Under the pieces are notes generated by a model that was given only the letters and a program-made list of their open reading frames with translations, was not told the origin of the DNA and ran no database searches. Of a DNA stretch of 17,436 nt, positions 1 to 7,940 are shown one piece after another. The stretch lies in assembly GCA_964387795.1 (NCBI GenBank), contig CAYLYP010000066.1, positions 1-17,436 on the forward strand, given 5' to 3'. The stretch comes from CAYLYP01 sp964387795. GTDB lineage: Bacteria; Bacteroidota; Bacteroidia; Bacteroidales; UBA7960. A program made the translations under genes and the position numbers. How positions within the stretch are numbered: the stretch's first letter is position 1; every line of letters begins with the position of its first letter.

Positions 1-55
1 CCCCAATTTATTGATAAAAACCTTATTTCCTAGATGTATTTAATGGGGTGCATAC

Positions 56-77
56 CTTTAAGTCCGCTTTAAGTCCG
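56..77. repeat. Perfect tandem 11-bp repeat
   Basis: CTTTAAGTCCG occurs twice in direct succession (56-66 and 67-77) without mismatch. The 11-bp spacing is about one helical turn, so two copies would face the same side of the DNA, as binding sites often do. A simple replication-slippage duplication is equally possible. Confidence 0.75.
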
Positions 78-108
78 ACCATGGTATTGAGGGGATATGG
101 ATAGGTTT

Positions 109-180
109 TGGTGAAATTGTATAAAAATCCTTTGAAGGGATAGCAAGCTTGCTAATAATACCTTAAAGGCTTTTTCACCA
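109..180. other. Nested inverted repeat, possible terminator or structured RNA
   Basis: Three concentric complementary segments are visible. The outer arms are TGGTGAAA (109-116) and TTTCACCA (173-180). The middle arms are CCTTTGAAGG (129-138) and CCTTAAAGG (161-169), which pair with one bulged base. The core is the perfect 14-bp palindrome TAGCAAGCTTGCTA (141-154). The middle hairpin is followed by CTTTTT on the + strand, so it could terminate a transcript from the left. The additional outer pairing is more than a simple terminator needs, and a structured RNA or a small palindromic element is an alternative. Confidence 0.45.
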
Positions 181-244
181 GACCCTATAATCACAGGATT
201 TCAAAATCAGATAAAGAATAAAATATCACTAATCCCTTTAAGAA

Positions 245-277
245 TTGTACCAAATAAAATATTTTAACCTATATTTG
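245..277 (+). promoter_or_regulatory. Candidate Bacteroidota promoter for the lipoprotein cluster
   Basis: TATATTTG at 270-277 matches the Bacteroidota -7 consensus TAnnTTTG exactly. A TTG at 245-247 could be the -33 element, although the 22-base spacer is slightly longer than usual. If used, the transcript would have a leader of about 200 bases before the ATG at 489. The motif is common by chance in AT-rich DNA, so this rests on position as much as on sequence. Confidence 0.4.
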
Positions 278-488
278 TATTAGCTTGTTCATTTATGGCT
301 CTTCGGGTAAACTCAAAAATCTGATCCTTTAAGTATGTTTTTTGATTTAGAAACCAAAGAAAGAGATTCAAAACAAACACCTCTGCAAAGAATCAGAAAT
401 CATATGAATTGAACATGTATGCGAATGGTTATTAAAAAAATCATCATACATGGGAATCCATCTGACCCATTAAAAAACGTAATTCCAA

Positions 489-2060
489 ATGAAAAATTCA
501 ATTAGCATAGCCATCGCTTTTTTAATGCTTTTTTGGGGCTGCAAGACAGCAGTTGAACCTTCAATAAGACAGATTAACAGCGAATTACCAAAGGAGTATG
601 CCAATAATACAAGCGATAATGGTATATTAAAGGCACATTTAAAATCAGGGGAACTGGTTATATTTACAAATGATTGGCAAACGAATCCTGAACAGTCAAT
701 TATTTATGGAAAAGCTTTGCACTATGATGTTCAACGGAAATTAATAAAAGAGGGATTGATAGAGCTTCGCATTGATGAAGTAGCGTTGTTTGAAACCAAC
801 CAACCATTAACAAACAGGCGACATGCATCCATAGCTGCTTTGTCAATAACAACAGCAGCAAATGTTTTGTTAGGGGTATATTGCCTTTTTAATCCTAAAG
901 CCTGTTTTGGTTCCTGCCCTACATTTTATTATCAGGATGACCATAGTGTTCATTTTTCAAATGCAGAAGGGTTCTCTTCTTCAATAAGCCCGATTATGGA
1001 GAAGGGAGACATTGATGCTTTAGGCAATCCACAACAAGGGCCAGGACAATTCATCATCACAATGAAAAACGAGGCCCTTGAAACGCACGTTATTAACAAA
1101 ACCAGCTTACTATATGCTCCCAGGTTAAAAGGGCAAAAAGTTTTGCAGACACCTGAAAATTTATTTTATTCATGCAATTCGGCCAATCCACCTGTTTCGG
1201 CCATGGCAGGTTCCAAAGATATCATCCAAAAAATTGGGATGCACGACCAGGATGAATATTACTCAAGCACCCACCCCACAAATTTATTACATAAAGAAAC
1301 AATAGAAATTTCATTTAAAAATCCTGGTATCAACAAAGAATTGGCCTTTAGCCTAAGGTTCAGGCAAACGCAGCTTACCACATTTCTGTTTTATAGCATG
1401 CTTGATTTCATGGGCAACGAAGCGCCCGAAGTGTTTGCTGGAGTAGAAACAAAGCCCGGATTTCTGGAGCATGTTATGCGCCCAATGAGGATGTTGGGAG
1501 GAATTGATGTTGAATACTTCAATGAGAAAAGCAAAAAATGGGTCGAAATAGGTAGTTTTAATGAAGCTGGTCCTATTGCACCCAACCACCAGGCCATGAT
1601 TATCAATGCTTCCTTCACAGGAAGTGAGTTTTGTAAAATCAGGTTACATCTCACAAGGGGACTTTGGCGGATTGATGATGCTGCGCTTAGCATTGTCGTG
1701 AACCAGGTTGCTGTTAAAGAATTAAAACCTCATACAGCGCTGTTGGATCAACAAAAAGAAGAATGCATCATAGAGAATTTATGTGATGATGATTCTTTAT
1801 ATGAAGTTTCGTTTCCGGGATATATTTATCAATTATACTATGAAATTCCTGAAGGAGCGGACGATTATGAACTGTTTTTGTATTCATCAGGTTATTATTT
1901 GGAGTGGATGAGGGAAGAATGGAAGCAGTCATCTGACCTGGTTTCATTAAAAAGATTTGCTATTGGCGATCCATTGATGTGGCGCAAACTCGCCATAGAG
2001 TTTAAAACAATTGAGCCTCAGGCTGAAAACCTTTTCTGGAATTCAAGGATGAGCCCTTAG
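489..2060 (+). CDS. Predicted lipoprotein of unknown function, 523 aa
   Basis: I do not recognise the family. The N-terminus has a basic start (MKNS), a hydrophobic stretch and a lipobox-like FWGC with Cys at residue 18, so export and lipid attachment are likely; Trp at -2 makes it an imperfect lipobox. Residues 46-105 form an alternating charged and hydrophobic stretch beginning LKSGELVIFTND, which suggests a small beta domain. A hydrophobic segment follows (about 113-135), then the cysteine cluster KACFGSCPTFYY (137-148) and an AEGFSSSISP stretch (159-168). The long C-terminal half (about 200-523) looks like a soluble beta-rich region with many aromatic residues. A second lipoprotein, with a similar small N-terminal domain plus hydrophobic segment, follows 150 bases downstream. 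The first ATG after the non-coding leader was chosen because it gives the signal sequence directly. Confidence 0.8.
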   Translation: MKNSISIAIAFLMLFWGCKTAVEPSIRQINSELPKEYANNTSDNGILKAHLKSGELVIFTNDWQTNPEQSIIYGKALHYDVQRKLIKEGLIELRIDEVALFETNQPLTNRRHASIAALSITTAANVLLGVYCLFNPKACFGSCPTFYYQDDHSVHFSNAEGFSSSISPIMEKGDIDALGNPQQGPGQFIITMKNEALETHVINKTSLLYAPRLKGQKVLQTPENLFYSCNSANPPVSAMAGSKDIIQKIGMHDQDEYYSSTHPTNLLHKETIEISFKNPGINKELAFSLRFRQTQLTTFLFYSMLDFMGNEAPEVFAGVETKPGFLEHVMRPMRMLGGIDVEYFNEKSKKWVEIGSFNEAGPIAPNHQAMIINASFTGSEFCKIRLHLTRGLWRIDDAALSIVVNQVAVKELKPHTALLDQQKEECIIENLCDDDSLYEVSFPGYIYQLYYEIPEGADDYELFLYSSGYYLEWMREEWKQSSDLVSLKRFAIGDPLMWRKLAIEFKTIEPQAENLFWNSRMSP

Positions 2061-2128
2061 TATTTCCAAAAGAACGTTAAACCAATAAGCCAGACATTCA
2101 TACTTATTAAAAAAAACAATAAGATGAA

Positions 2129-2142
2129 ACAAACATGTTTGT
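2129..2142. promoter_or_regulatory. Perfect 14-bp palindrome in the gap before the second lipoprotein
   Basis: ACAAACATGTTTGT is its own reverse complement. It lies between the first lipoprotein (stop ends 2060) and the chosen start of the second (2211). It could be an operator for a dimeric regulator. The arms are short and no flanking T-run supports a terminator, and the chance of such a palindrome in AT-rich intergenic DNA is not negligible. Confidence 0.3.
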
Positions 2143-2210
2143 AAATGATTACAAGAATAAGCAACAAACATAGGGCTCTATCTAATCAAAGGCTTTATAA
2201 TGATTTACAC

Positions 2211-2762
2211 ATGAAAACAAAAGATTACCAAACCATTTCAGGCTCAAAAAGATTTGTCCTTTTTTTATTTTTTTTGGCAACAACATTGTTCCCTGCCTGC
2301 AAAACGAACACCCTGATACCAGAGCCACAAAACTATATTGTAAATCCTTATGGAGCCCTTATTTCGTTTAAAGACGTAATAAAAGCTGAAATAATAAAAG
2401 GCGAACTTATTGAAGCAGACGAACATTCATTTAAGGTACTTACTGAGGAAGGCCTTAAAGAATATAAACCGGAAGATACATCGGAAATGAAACTTATTGT
2501 ATCAAGGACAAGCGGGAAAACAGACATGATAAAAATTTGGGGGATATTAAACCCTTTTACAACAATAGCTCATGGATTTTATCTTATTTTGTCATTACCT
2601 GTCAATTTAGCTATCAGTGCCTCAACAATAGCAATTTCTGAAAAAGCATACTATTATATTCCTCTTGAAAATTATGATTATATGATTTTTTTATACAAAT
2701 TTGCACGTTATCCTCAGGGCATGCCGGAAGGAATAGAAATTGAAATCAAAGAGGAGCCATAA
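2211..2762 (+). CDS. Predicted lipoprotein of unknown function, 183 aa
   Basis: The family is not recognised. From the ATG at 2211 the protein has a classical lipoprotein signal: basic residues (KRF), a hydrophobic core and LFPAC with the lipid-attachment Cys at residue 30. An upstream in-frame ATG at 2145 would add 22 residues ahead of the signal sequence, which argues against it. After the Cys come a short linker, a domain with alternating strands (about 50-100, containing IIKGELIEADEHSFKVL) and a long hydrophobic stretch (about 108-142, beginning IWGILNPFTTIAHGFYLILS) that may be membrane-associated. The C-terminus is short and acidic. The hydrophobic stretch is unusual for a lipoprotein this small. 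The next gene's ATG follows 34 bases later, so co-transcription is likely. Confidence 0.8.
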   Translation: MKTKDYQTISGSKRFVLFLFFLATTLFPACKTNTLIPEPQNYIVNPYGALISFKDVIKAEIIKGELIEADEHSFKVLTEEGLKEYKPEDTSEMKLIVSRTSGKTDMIKIWGILNPFTTIAHGFYLILSLPVNLAISASTIAISEKAYYYIPLENYDYMIFLYKFARYPQGMPEGIEIEIKEEP

Positions 2763-2796
2763 ATCATATCTTGAAACAATAAATAGCAATCATTCA

Positions 2797-4047
2797 ATGA
2801 GCAAAGACACCGACAAGTTTGAAGAATTATTAAAAAAGATGGTCGCCTCAGGCCAAATAAGCCAGATGGCAATTGAACAAGCCAGGGAATACCGCGATCA
2901 GGGAGAGACGGCTTTTGAAAAAAAAGACTATGAAAAGGCCATCGAATTGCTCATTGAATCTGTAACTATTAACAATGAAGATGCTTATGCGCATTCCTTA
3001 TTAGGAGAAGCATATTACCTTACAGATGAAGGAGAGAAAGCAAAAATACATTTTGAAAGGGCCATAGACATTGATCCACAAGATTCAATGAATTGGTTTG
3101 ACCTTGGCAAAGCCTATTATTATCTCTATAATTACCCAAAAGCCATCGAATGCTTTCAACAAGCATGTAAGCTTGATCCTGAATACGCTTCGGCCTATTA
3201 TTATCTGGGGACTTGCTATTATCAGAAAGGCGAATTTGACTTAGCCATTCCTCAAATTGAAAAAGCTGTTTCAATAGAAAACAACAGTGAAAATGCATGG
3301 AGCCGACTTGGAATATGTTATTATTTCAACAATCAGGACCAGGAAGCATTGGACAGTTTTGCAAAATCCATCGGCCTTAACAAACAATTTGCTGAACCCT
3401 GGTATTATACAGCAGAGATTTTAATGGAATATGAAAAAAAACAGGAAGCTTATGATGCATACAAAATGGCTGCTCTACTGGCCCCAGATGAACCATCCTA
3501 TCAAATGGCTTTTGGAAACCAGCTTTTTAATCAGGGGAATCATGAAGAAGCAAAAGTATATTACAAAAAATCTATAGAAGCAGATGCCCATAACCCAAAA
3601 GCTTATTATCTTTTGGCGAATGCTTATTATGAATGTAAAGAGTTTTCAGAGGCCATCCCATTATACCAAAAGGCCATTGAAATGGAACACAATAATGCCG
3701 ATTTCCATATTGACCTTGCATTAGCTTATGCAGGATTAAATAAAAATGATATTGCCCTTGAACATGCACTTATTGCATTAAACATTGAACCTGAATCGGC
3801 TACCTTAAATTACCTTACTGCCGATTTTTACTATATATTGGAGAATTTCCCAAAAGCATTGGAACTGTTTGAGGTTGCTGCTTATATTGACCCTGAATAT
3901 GCCAATGCATGGCATGGTATGGGCGATGCTATCGATGCCATGGGAAACAAAGAAAAAGCCCTGAATTATTACCAAAAAGCAATAGAGTTTGACCCTGAGA
4001 ATATTAAACTAAAAGAAAAGATTGCGCAGCTCAATCAAAATAAATAA
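2797..4047 (+). CDS. Tetratricopeptide-repeat protein, 11 repeats, 416 aa
   Basis: After a helical leader (residues 1-28) the whole protein is built of consecutive 34-residue TPR units. I count eleven, from the one starting AREYRDQGETAFEKKDYEKA to the last ending YYQKAIEFDPEN, with the usual Gly/Ala, Tyr and Pro spacing (for example LGEAYYL, LDPEYA, IDPEYANAW). Such arrays form a superhelix that binds partner proteins or peptides. No signal peptide or membrane segment is visible, so a cytoplasmic location is inferred. The reading frame is open back to a TTG at 2740 that overlaps the upstream lipoprotein gene. The ATG at 2797 is preferred because it is the first ATG and clears that overlap. 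The binding partner is unknown; its place between lipoprotein genes hints at a link to envelope biology but does not show one. Confidence 0.92.
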   Translation: MSKDTDKFEELLKKMVASGQISQMAIEQAREYRDQGETAFEKKDYEKAIELLIESVTINNEDAYAHSLLGEAYYLTDEGEKAKIHFERAIDIDPQDSMNWFDLGKAYYYLYNYPKAIECFQQACKLDPEYASAYYYLGTCYYQKGEFDLAIPQIEKAVSIENNSENAWSRLGICYYFNNQDQEALDSFAKSIGLNKQFAEPWYYTAEILMEYEKKQEAYDAYKMAALLAPDEPSYQMAFGNQLFNQGNHEEAKVYYKKSIEADAHNPKAYYLLANAYYECKEFSEAIPLYQKAIEMEHNNADFHIDLALAYAGLNKNDIALEHALIALNIEPESATLNYLTADFYYILENFPKALELFEVAAYIDPEYANAWHGMGDAIDAMGNKEKALNYYQKAIEFDPENIKLKEKIAQLNQNK

Positions 4048-4080
4048 GCTATTATTCGAACCCAATACATCCAAAAAAAA

Positions 4081-4923
4081 ATGAAATCACTAAATCACTA
4101 CATAACACACATATTCATTTTTGCAATATGTATTTTTAGTGTATCCTGCGCTTCAAAAGGCTTGAAAGAAGAAAAATATGCATTACAGGAAGAAGGAGTA
4201 ATGATGGATTTAGCCTCTCCATCAACCGATGATGCCGGTCTCCAAAACAAAGACAGGAAACTCATCAGAAATGCATCAATAACATTTGAAACAGATAACA
4301 TAGAACAGTCGCAGCAAAATATCCATCAGGCAGTTGATAGTTTTGGGGCATACACAACCAGCGAAAACCAATACAATACTGATGAACAGATTACCATAAG
4401 TATGACAATCAGGGTTCCTGCCTTAAATTTTGATTCCTTAATCGTATTTATCTCAAAATGTGCAAAACTTATTAATGAGAAAAATATCCAGATATCAGAT
4501 ATCACTGAGCAATATATTGACACCGAAGCAAGATTAAAAAACAAAAAAGCACTCGAAAACAGGTATGTTGAATTATTAAAAAAGGCAGCATCTGTAAAAG
4601 ACATACTTGAAATAGAAAAAGAACTGGCTTCTGTAAGGGCAGATATTGAAAGCATGACAGGAACATTAAATTTTTATAATAAGCAGCTTGACTATTCACT
4701 AATCACAATAAATTTCTACCAAAAAATAGAAAAAGGCCATGCCTTTGGCAATAAACTTACAGAAGGTTTGAAGGCTGGTTGGAACAATCTTGTTTGGTTT
4801 TTCATCGGTTTGATTCACATCTGGCCTTTTATCCTGTTGCTTTCTGGTGTTAGTTTGATAATGATCAGGCATAAAAAACGAAATAATCAGAAAAAACAAG
4901 ATATTTTACAAAAAAAATCATAA
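4081..4923 (+). CDS. DUF4349-domain lipoprotein with C-terminal membrane helix, 280 aa
   Basis: The protein opens with a lipoprotein signal (hydrophobic core, SVSC, Cys at residue 23). The DUF4349 region spans about residues 58-216. It includes the opening RKLIRNASITFETDNIEQS, the predicted coiled-coil around residues 150-190 (DTEARLKNKKALENRYVELL and the region after it), and the closing LDYSLITINFY. A single transmembrane helix follows at about 238-262, then a Lys-rich tail. A lipidated N-terminus combined with a C-terminal membrane anchor is the usual layout of this family, whose function is not established. It starts 33 bases after the TPR gene and 79 bases before the receptor gene, so a shared transcript is plausible. 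Confidence 0.88.
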   Translation: MKSLNHYITHIFIFAICIFSVSCASKGLKEEKYALQEEGVMMDLASPSTDDAGLQNKDRKLIRNASITFETDNIEQSQQNIHQAVDSFGAYTTSENQYNTDEQITISMTIRVPALNFDSLIVFISKCAKLINEKNIQISDITEQYIDTEARLKNKKALENRYVELLKKAASVKDILEIEKELASVRADIESMTGTLNFYNKQLDYSLITINFYQKIEKGHAFGNKLTEGLKAGWNNLVWFFIGLIHIWPFILLLSGVSLIMIRHKKRNNQKKQDILQKKS

Positions 4924-5002
4924 AAGAAAAGCAATGAATGGCGGAATTCCTTAATTTTACGCACTCAATTTTCTGCTCACAAACCCGTCTAAATAATTAA
5001 TA

Positions 5003-7339
5003 ATGAGAATCTTAAACAAGCATTTAGCCTATTTGGTGTGTGCTATATTACTTTTTGTCGTAAATCTGTCTTATTCACAAAATGCAACCCTCAGGGGATT
5101 TGTATATGATAAAACAAATGGGGAGCCAATCATATTCACAAATGTTTATTTCAAAGGCACATCTATCGGCTCAACAACTGATGCCAATGGGTTTTATGCC
5201 ATAAACCAGGTTCCTCCCGGGACATATAAATTAATGGTTACTTTTGTAGGCTATGATACCCTGTCAATAGATATTGCATTAAAAGCGGGTGAAATAAAAA
5301 GCCAGACCTTGTATATAAGCCCCTCTGCCCGTATGCTTGACGTTGTAAATGTTTCAGCAGAAAAGCAGACAGCCCAGACTGAAACAAGGACATCAGTGGT
5401 TACCATTACCCCTCTTCAGATAAAACAAATACCAACCATTGGAGGTCAATCTGATATTGCACAATATCTTCAGGTAATTCCGGGAGTAGTGTTTACAGGC
5501 GACCAGGGAGGACAACTTTATATCAGGGGAGGTTCTCCTGTTCAAAACAGGGTTTTATTAGATGGGATGACAATATACAATCCCTTCCATTCTATTGGTT
5601 TGTTCTCAGTTTTTGACACAGAGATCATCAGAAGTGCAGATGTTTTTACAGGAGGCTTTGGCGCCGAGTATGGTGGACGAATATCATCTGTAATGGATAT
5701 TAGGACCCGCGATGGGAATAGGAGCCGTATTTCAGGAAGATTATCTGCAAGCCCATTTGGGGCAAACCTCCTTGTTGAAGGGCCATTATCAAAAAAGAAA
5801 GAAAGCGGACTTAGTTCAAGTTCCTTTATTTTTTCTGCAAAAAACTCATATTTAAGCCAGACTTCAAAAGTCCTTTACAAGTATATAGACAAAGAAGGGC
5901 TCCCTTTTGACTATACTGATTTATATGCAAAGTACACATTGTCTTCAGGCAATGGCAGTAAAGTAAACCTTTTTGGCTTCAGGTATGATGACAACGTTCA
6001 ATACGTTAACAAGTTGGAAGGAGTTAGCGCACTGAGTTCATTCAATTGGAAAAATTATGGACTGGGAGCCAATGTAATTATCATTCCAGAAGGCTTCAAC
6101 ACCTTAATCCAGGCTTACCTGAATTATACTGATTATAATATCTCACTTGCAAACACAACAGGGAATCCAAGCTCAAGTCAGATTTCAGGCTTTAACCTGG
6201 GTTTTGATTTCACTTACTTTATAGGAACTAGTGACCTAAAATGGGGGGTTGATGTGAATGGTTCAAAAACAAACTTTGAGTTTTATAACGCTGTTAACAG
6301 GTATATTTACGAAAAACAAAACACAACAGAGGCAGCCATCTTTGCCAAATGGAAATTTCTTCCGGGCAGTTGGGTTATTGAACCCAGCGTTCGTTTACAT
6401 TACTATGCTTCATTAAGCGAACCATCCTTTGAACCCCGCCTTGCCGGTAAATATAATTTCAATGAATTTCTAAGATTTAAGTTTGCTGGCGGTTATTATA
6501 CACAAAACTTATTATCTACAACCACTAACAGGGAAGTAGTTAACCTGTTTTACGGATTTTTGTCAGGGCCTGATAACATTCAAAAAACCTTTGATGGACA
6601 AGAAGTTACCACCCGCCTTCAATCAGCTTATCATGCAATAGCAGGCTTTGAATATGATTTCTGGAGCCATTACTCTTTAAACATCGAAGGTTACTATAAA
6701 TATTTCCCTCAACTAACAACAATGAACCCTAATAAGGTTTTTGATGATTCCAGTGACAATTACTTCCGTCCAGATTATGAGAAAAAAGATTACCTTTTAG
6801 AATCAGGTGATGCGTATGGAGTTGATTTTGTTGTGAAATATGACTGGAAAGATATTTATATCTGGGCTGTTTACTCTTTGGGTTATATTAACCGTTTTGA
6901 CGGGGTAATGAATTACACCCCCCATTATGATCGCAGGCATAACATCAATTTAGTAACTTCCTATAACTTTGGCAAACAGAAAAGCTGGGGTGTTGATGTG
7001 AGATGGAATTTTGGTTCAGGATTACCCTTCACTCAGGTTAAGGGTTATTATGAAAATATTACTTTTAATCAGGGTTCTAGTTCTGATCCAATAACCGACA
7101 ATGGCGAATTGGCATGGATTTATGGCGATTATAATGCTGCCCGCCTGCCCGCCTATCATAGGCTTGACATTTCATTAAACAAAAGATTTGTTTTCAGCAA
7201 GAAAAGCAACCTTGAAATCAATGCTTCTGTAACAAATGTTTACAATCGCAAGAACATCTTTTATGTAAACAGGCTTAAAGGTGAAGTAGTATATCAGATG
7301 CCTATCATGCCGAGCCTTGGGATAAACTATACATTTTAA
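5003..7339 (+). CDS. TonB-dependent outer-membrane receptor with carboxypeptidase-regulatory-like domain, 778 aa
   Basis: This is an outer-membrane transporter powered by the TonB-ExbBD system; its substrate cannot be read from the sequence. A signal peptide covers about residues 1-25 (ends LSYSQ). A carboxypeptidase-D regulatory-like beta-sandwich follows at 28-110 (LRGFVYDKTNGEPI, TTDANGFYAI, PPGTYKLMVTFVGY). The plug domain lies at about 130-236, with QYLQVIPGV, QLYIRGGSP, RVLLDGMTIYNP and EYGGRISSVMDIRT as recognisable plug motifs. The remainder is the beta-barrel, closing with LGINYTF, whose terminal Phe is typical of outer-membrane barrels. No SusD-like lipoprotein or glycan-degrading gene lies alongside, so this is not an evident polysaccharide-utilisation receptor. 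At 778 residues it is shorter than SusC proteins and nearer the length of siderophore or metal receptors. Confidence 0.95.
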   Translation: MRILNKHLAYLVCAILLFVVNLSYSQNATLRGFVYDKTNGEPIIFTNVYFKGTSIGSTTDANGFYAINQVPPGTYKLMVTFVGYDTLSIDIALKAGEIKSQTLYISPSARMLDVVNVSAEKQTAQTETRTSVVTITPLQIKQIPTIGGQSDIAQYLQVIPGVVFTGDQGGQLYIRGGSPVQNRVLLDGMTIYNPFHSIGLFSVFDTEIIRSADVFTGGFGAEYGGRISSVMDIRTRDGNRSRISGRLSASPFGANLLVEGPLSKKKESGLSSSSFIFSAKNSYLSQTSKVLYKYIDKEGLPFDYTDLYAKYTLSSGNGSKVNLFGFRYDDNVQYVNKLEGVSALSSFNWKNYGLGANVIIIPEGFNTLIQAYLNYTDYNISLANTTGNPSSSQISGFNLGFDFTYFIGTSDLKWGVDVNGSKTNFEFYNAVNRYIYEKQNTTEAAIFAKWKFLPGSWVIEPSVRLHYYASLSEPSFEPRLAGKYNFNEFLRFKFAGGYYTQNLLSTTTNREVVNLFYGFLSGPDNIQKTFDGQEVTTRLQSAYHAIAGFEYDFWSHYSLNIEGYYKYFPQLTTMNPNKVFDDSSDNYFRPDYEKKDYLLESGDAYGVDFVVKYDWKDIYIWAVYSLGYINRFDGVMNYTPHYDRRHNINLVTSYNFGKQKSWGVDVRWNFGSGLPFTQVKGYYENITFNQGSSSDPITDNGELAWIYGDYNAARLPAYHRLDISLNKRFVFSKKSNLEINASVTNVYNRKNIFYVNRLKGEVVYQMPIMPSLGINYTF

Positions 7340-7380
7340 ACCTAATTTAACAAAGCCTTTGATTAAATAAAAAGAGCATC

Positions 7381-7920
7381 ATGAACTACTTAGACCTTGT
7401 TTTATTGGGGCTGTTGCTTATAGGGTCTATCCGTGGCTTTATTAAAGGTTTTATTATTGAAGTTGCAAGCCTCGCTGCATTGTTTGCAGGGTTTTATTTT
7501 GGGATTTTACTTGCAGATATAGGAGGCCAGGTCATATCAGCATTTGTAAGCTGGAACCCAATAGCAATAAAGATTGTTTTGCTGTTTGTTTTCTTCCTGC
7601 TCGTGGTCTTCCTGGTTATTACCCTGGCAAAGATTATTGAAAAAACAGTAAAGACCTTTCAGTTAAACCTGTTCAACCGAATTGCCGGTTTTGTGTTTGG
7701 CTTTATAAAAACTGCATTTATTCTTAGCTTTCTTCTTATCTTTGCAGTGAAAATAAATCAAAAAATAACGTTTGTAAAAGCTGAAACCATTGAAAATTCA
7801 AAATTATTGCCACCTTTAGAGTCTCTTGCCAGTACTATTCTGCCATCAAAAGACTTTATAAACACTAATTTTAAAGATCATTGGAAGAGGATTACAGACC
7901 AACCTTCAACTAAAGAATAA
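7381..7920 (+). CDS. CvpA family membrane protein, 179 aa
   Basis: The N-terminus carries the characteristic CvpA signature: a short hydrophobic helix beginning NYLDLVLLGLLLIGSIRGF, followed by KGFIIEVASLAALFAGFYFG. Four transmembrane segments are visible at about residues 5-20, 26-50, 60-85 and 100-122, followed by a soluble tail rich in Lys and Ser. CvpA was named for colicin V production in E. coli; family members sit in the inner membrane and have been linked to envelope stress and bile resistance, but no biochemical activity is settled. The ATG lies 41 bases after the receptor stop, and yebC starts 20 bases after its own stop. Confidence 0.88.
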   Translation: MNYLDLVLLGLLLIGSIRGFIKGFIIEVASLAALFAGFYFGILLADIGGQVISAFVSWNPIAIKIVLLFVFFLLVVFLVITLAKIIEKTVKTFQLNLFNRIAGFVFGFIKTAFILSFLLIFAVKINQKITFVKAETIENSKLLPPLESLASTILPSKDFINTNFKDHWKRITDQPSTKE

Positions 7921-7940
7921 CTCATTAAACGAACTTACAA

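Larger units (their letters stand above)
1..488. other. Gene-free leader region before the first lipoprotein gene
   Basis: No convincing coding region is present. Frame 1 is open from base 1 to a TAG at 31-33, which could be the last ten codons of a + strand gene lying to the left, but this is too short to judge. The stretch contains a perfect tandem 11-bp repeat (56-77), a nested inverted repeat (109-180), and a TATATTTG box (270-277). The string CTTTAAG recurs at 56-62, 67-73, about 236-242 and about 327-333, and its near-complement CCTTAAAGG occurs at 161-169. A 28-codon reading frame (419-505) overlaps the start of the next gene and is probably chance. Confidence 0.6.

Noticed and set aside
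1..33. Open frame running in from the left edge and ending at TAG.
   Set aside because: Ten codons are too few to distinguish a gene end from chance.
419..505. 28-codon reading frame overlapping the start of the first lipoprotein gene (a possible leader peptide).
   Set aside because: It is short, contains no regulatory signature, and an AT-rich leader will contain such frames by chance.
2145..2210. Upstream in-frame ATG of the second lipoprotein gene.
   Set aside because: It would place 22 residues ahead of the signal sequence, whereas the ATG at 2211 gives a normal lipoprotein signal.
2740..2796. TTG-initiated N-terminal extension of the TPR protein.
   Set aside because: It overlaps the upstream gene and has a non-ATG start, and the additional residues show no TPR or other pattern.
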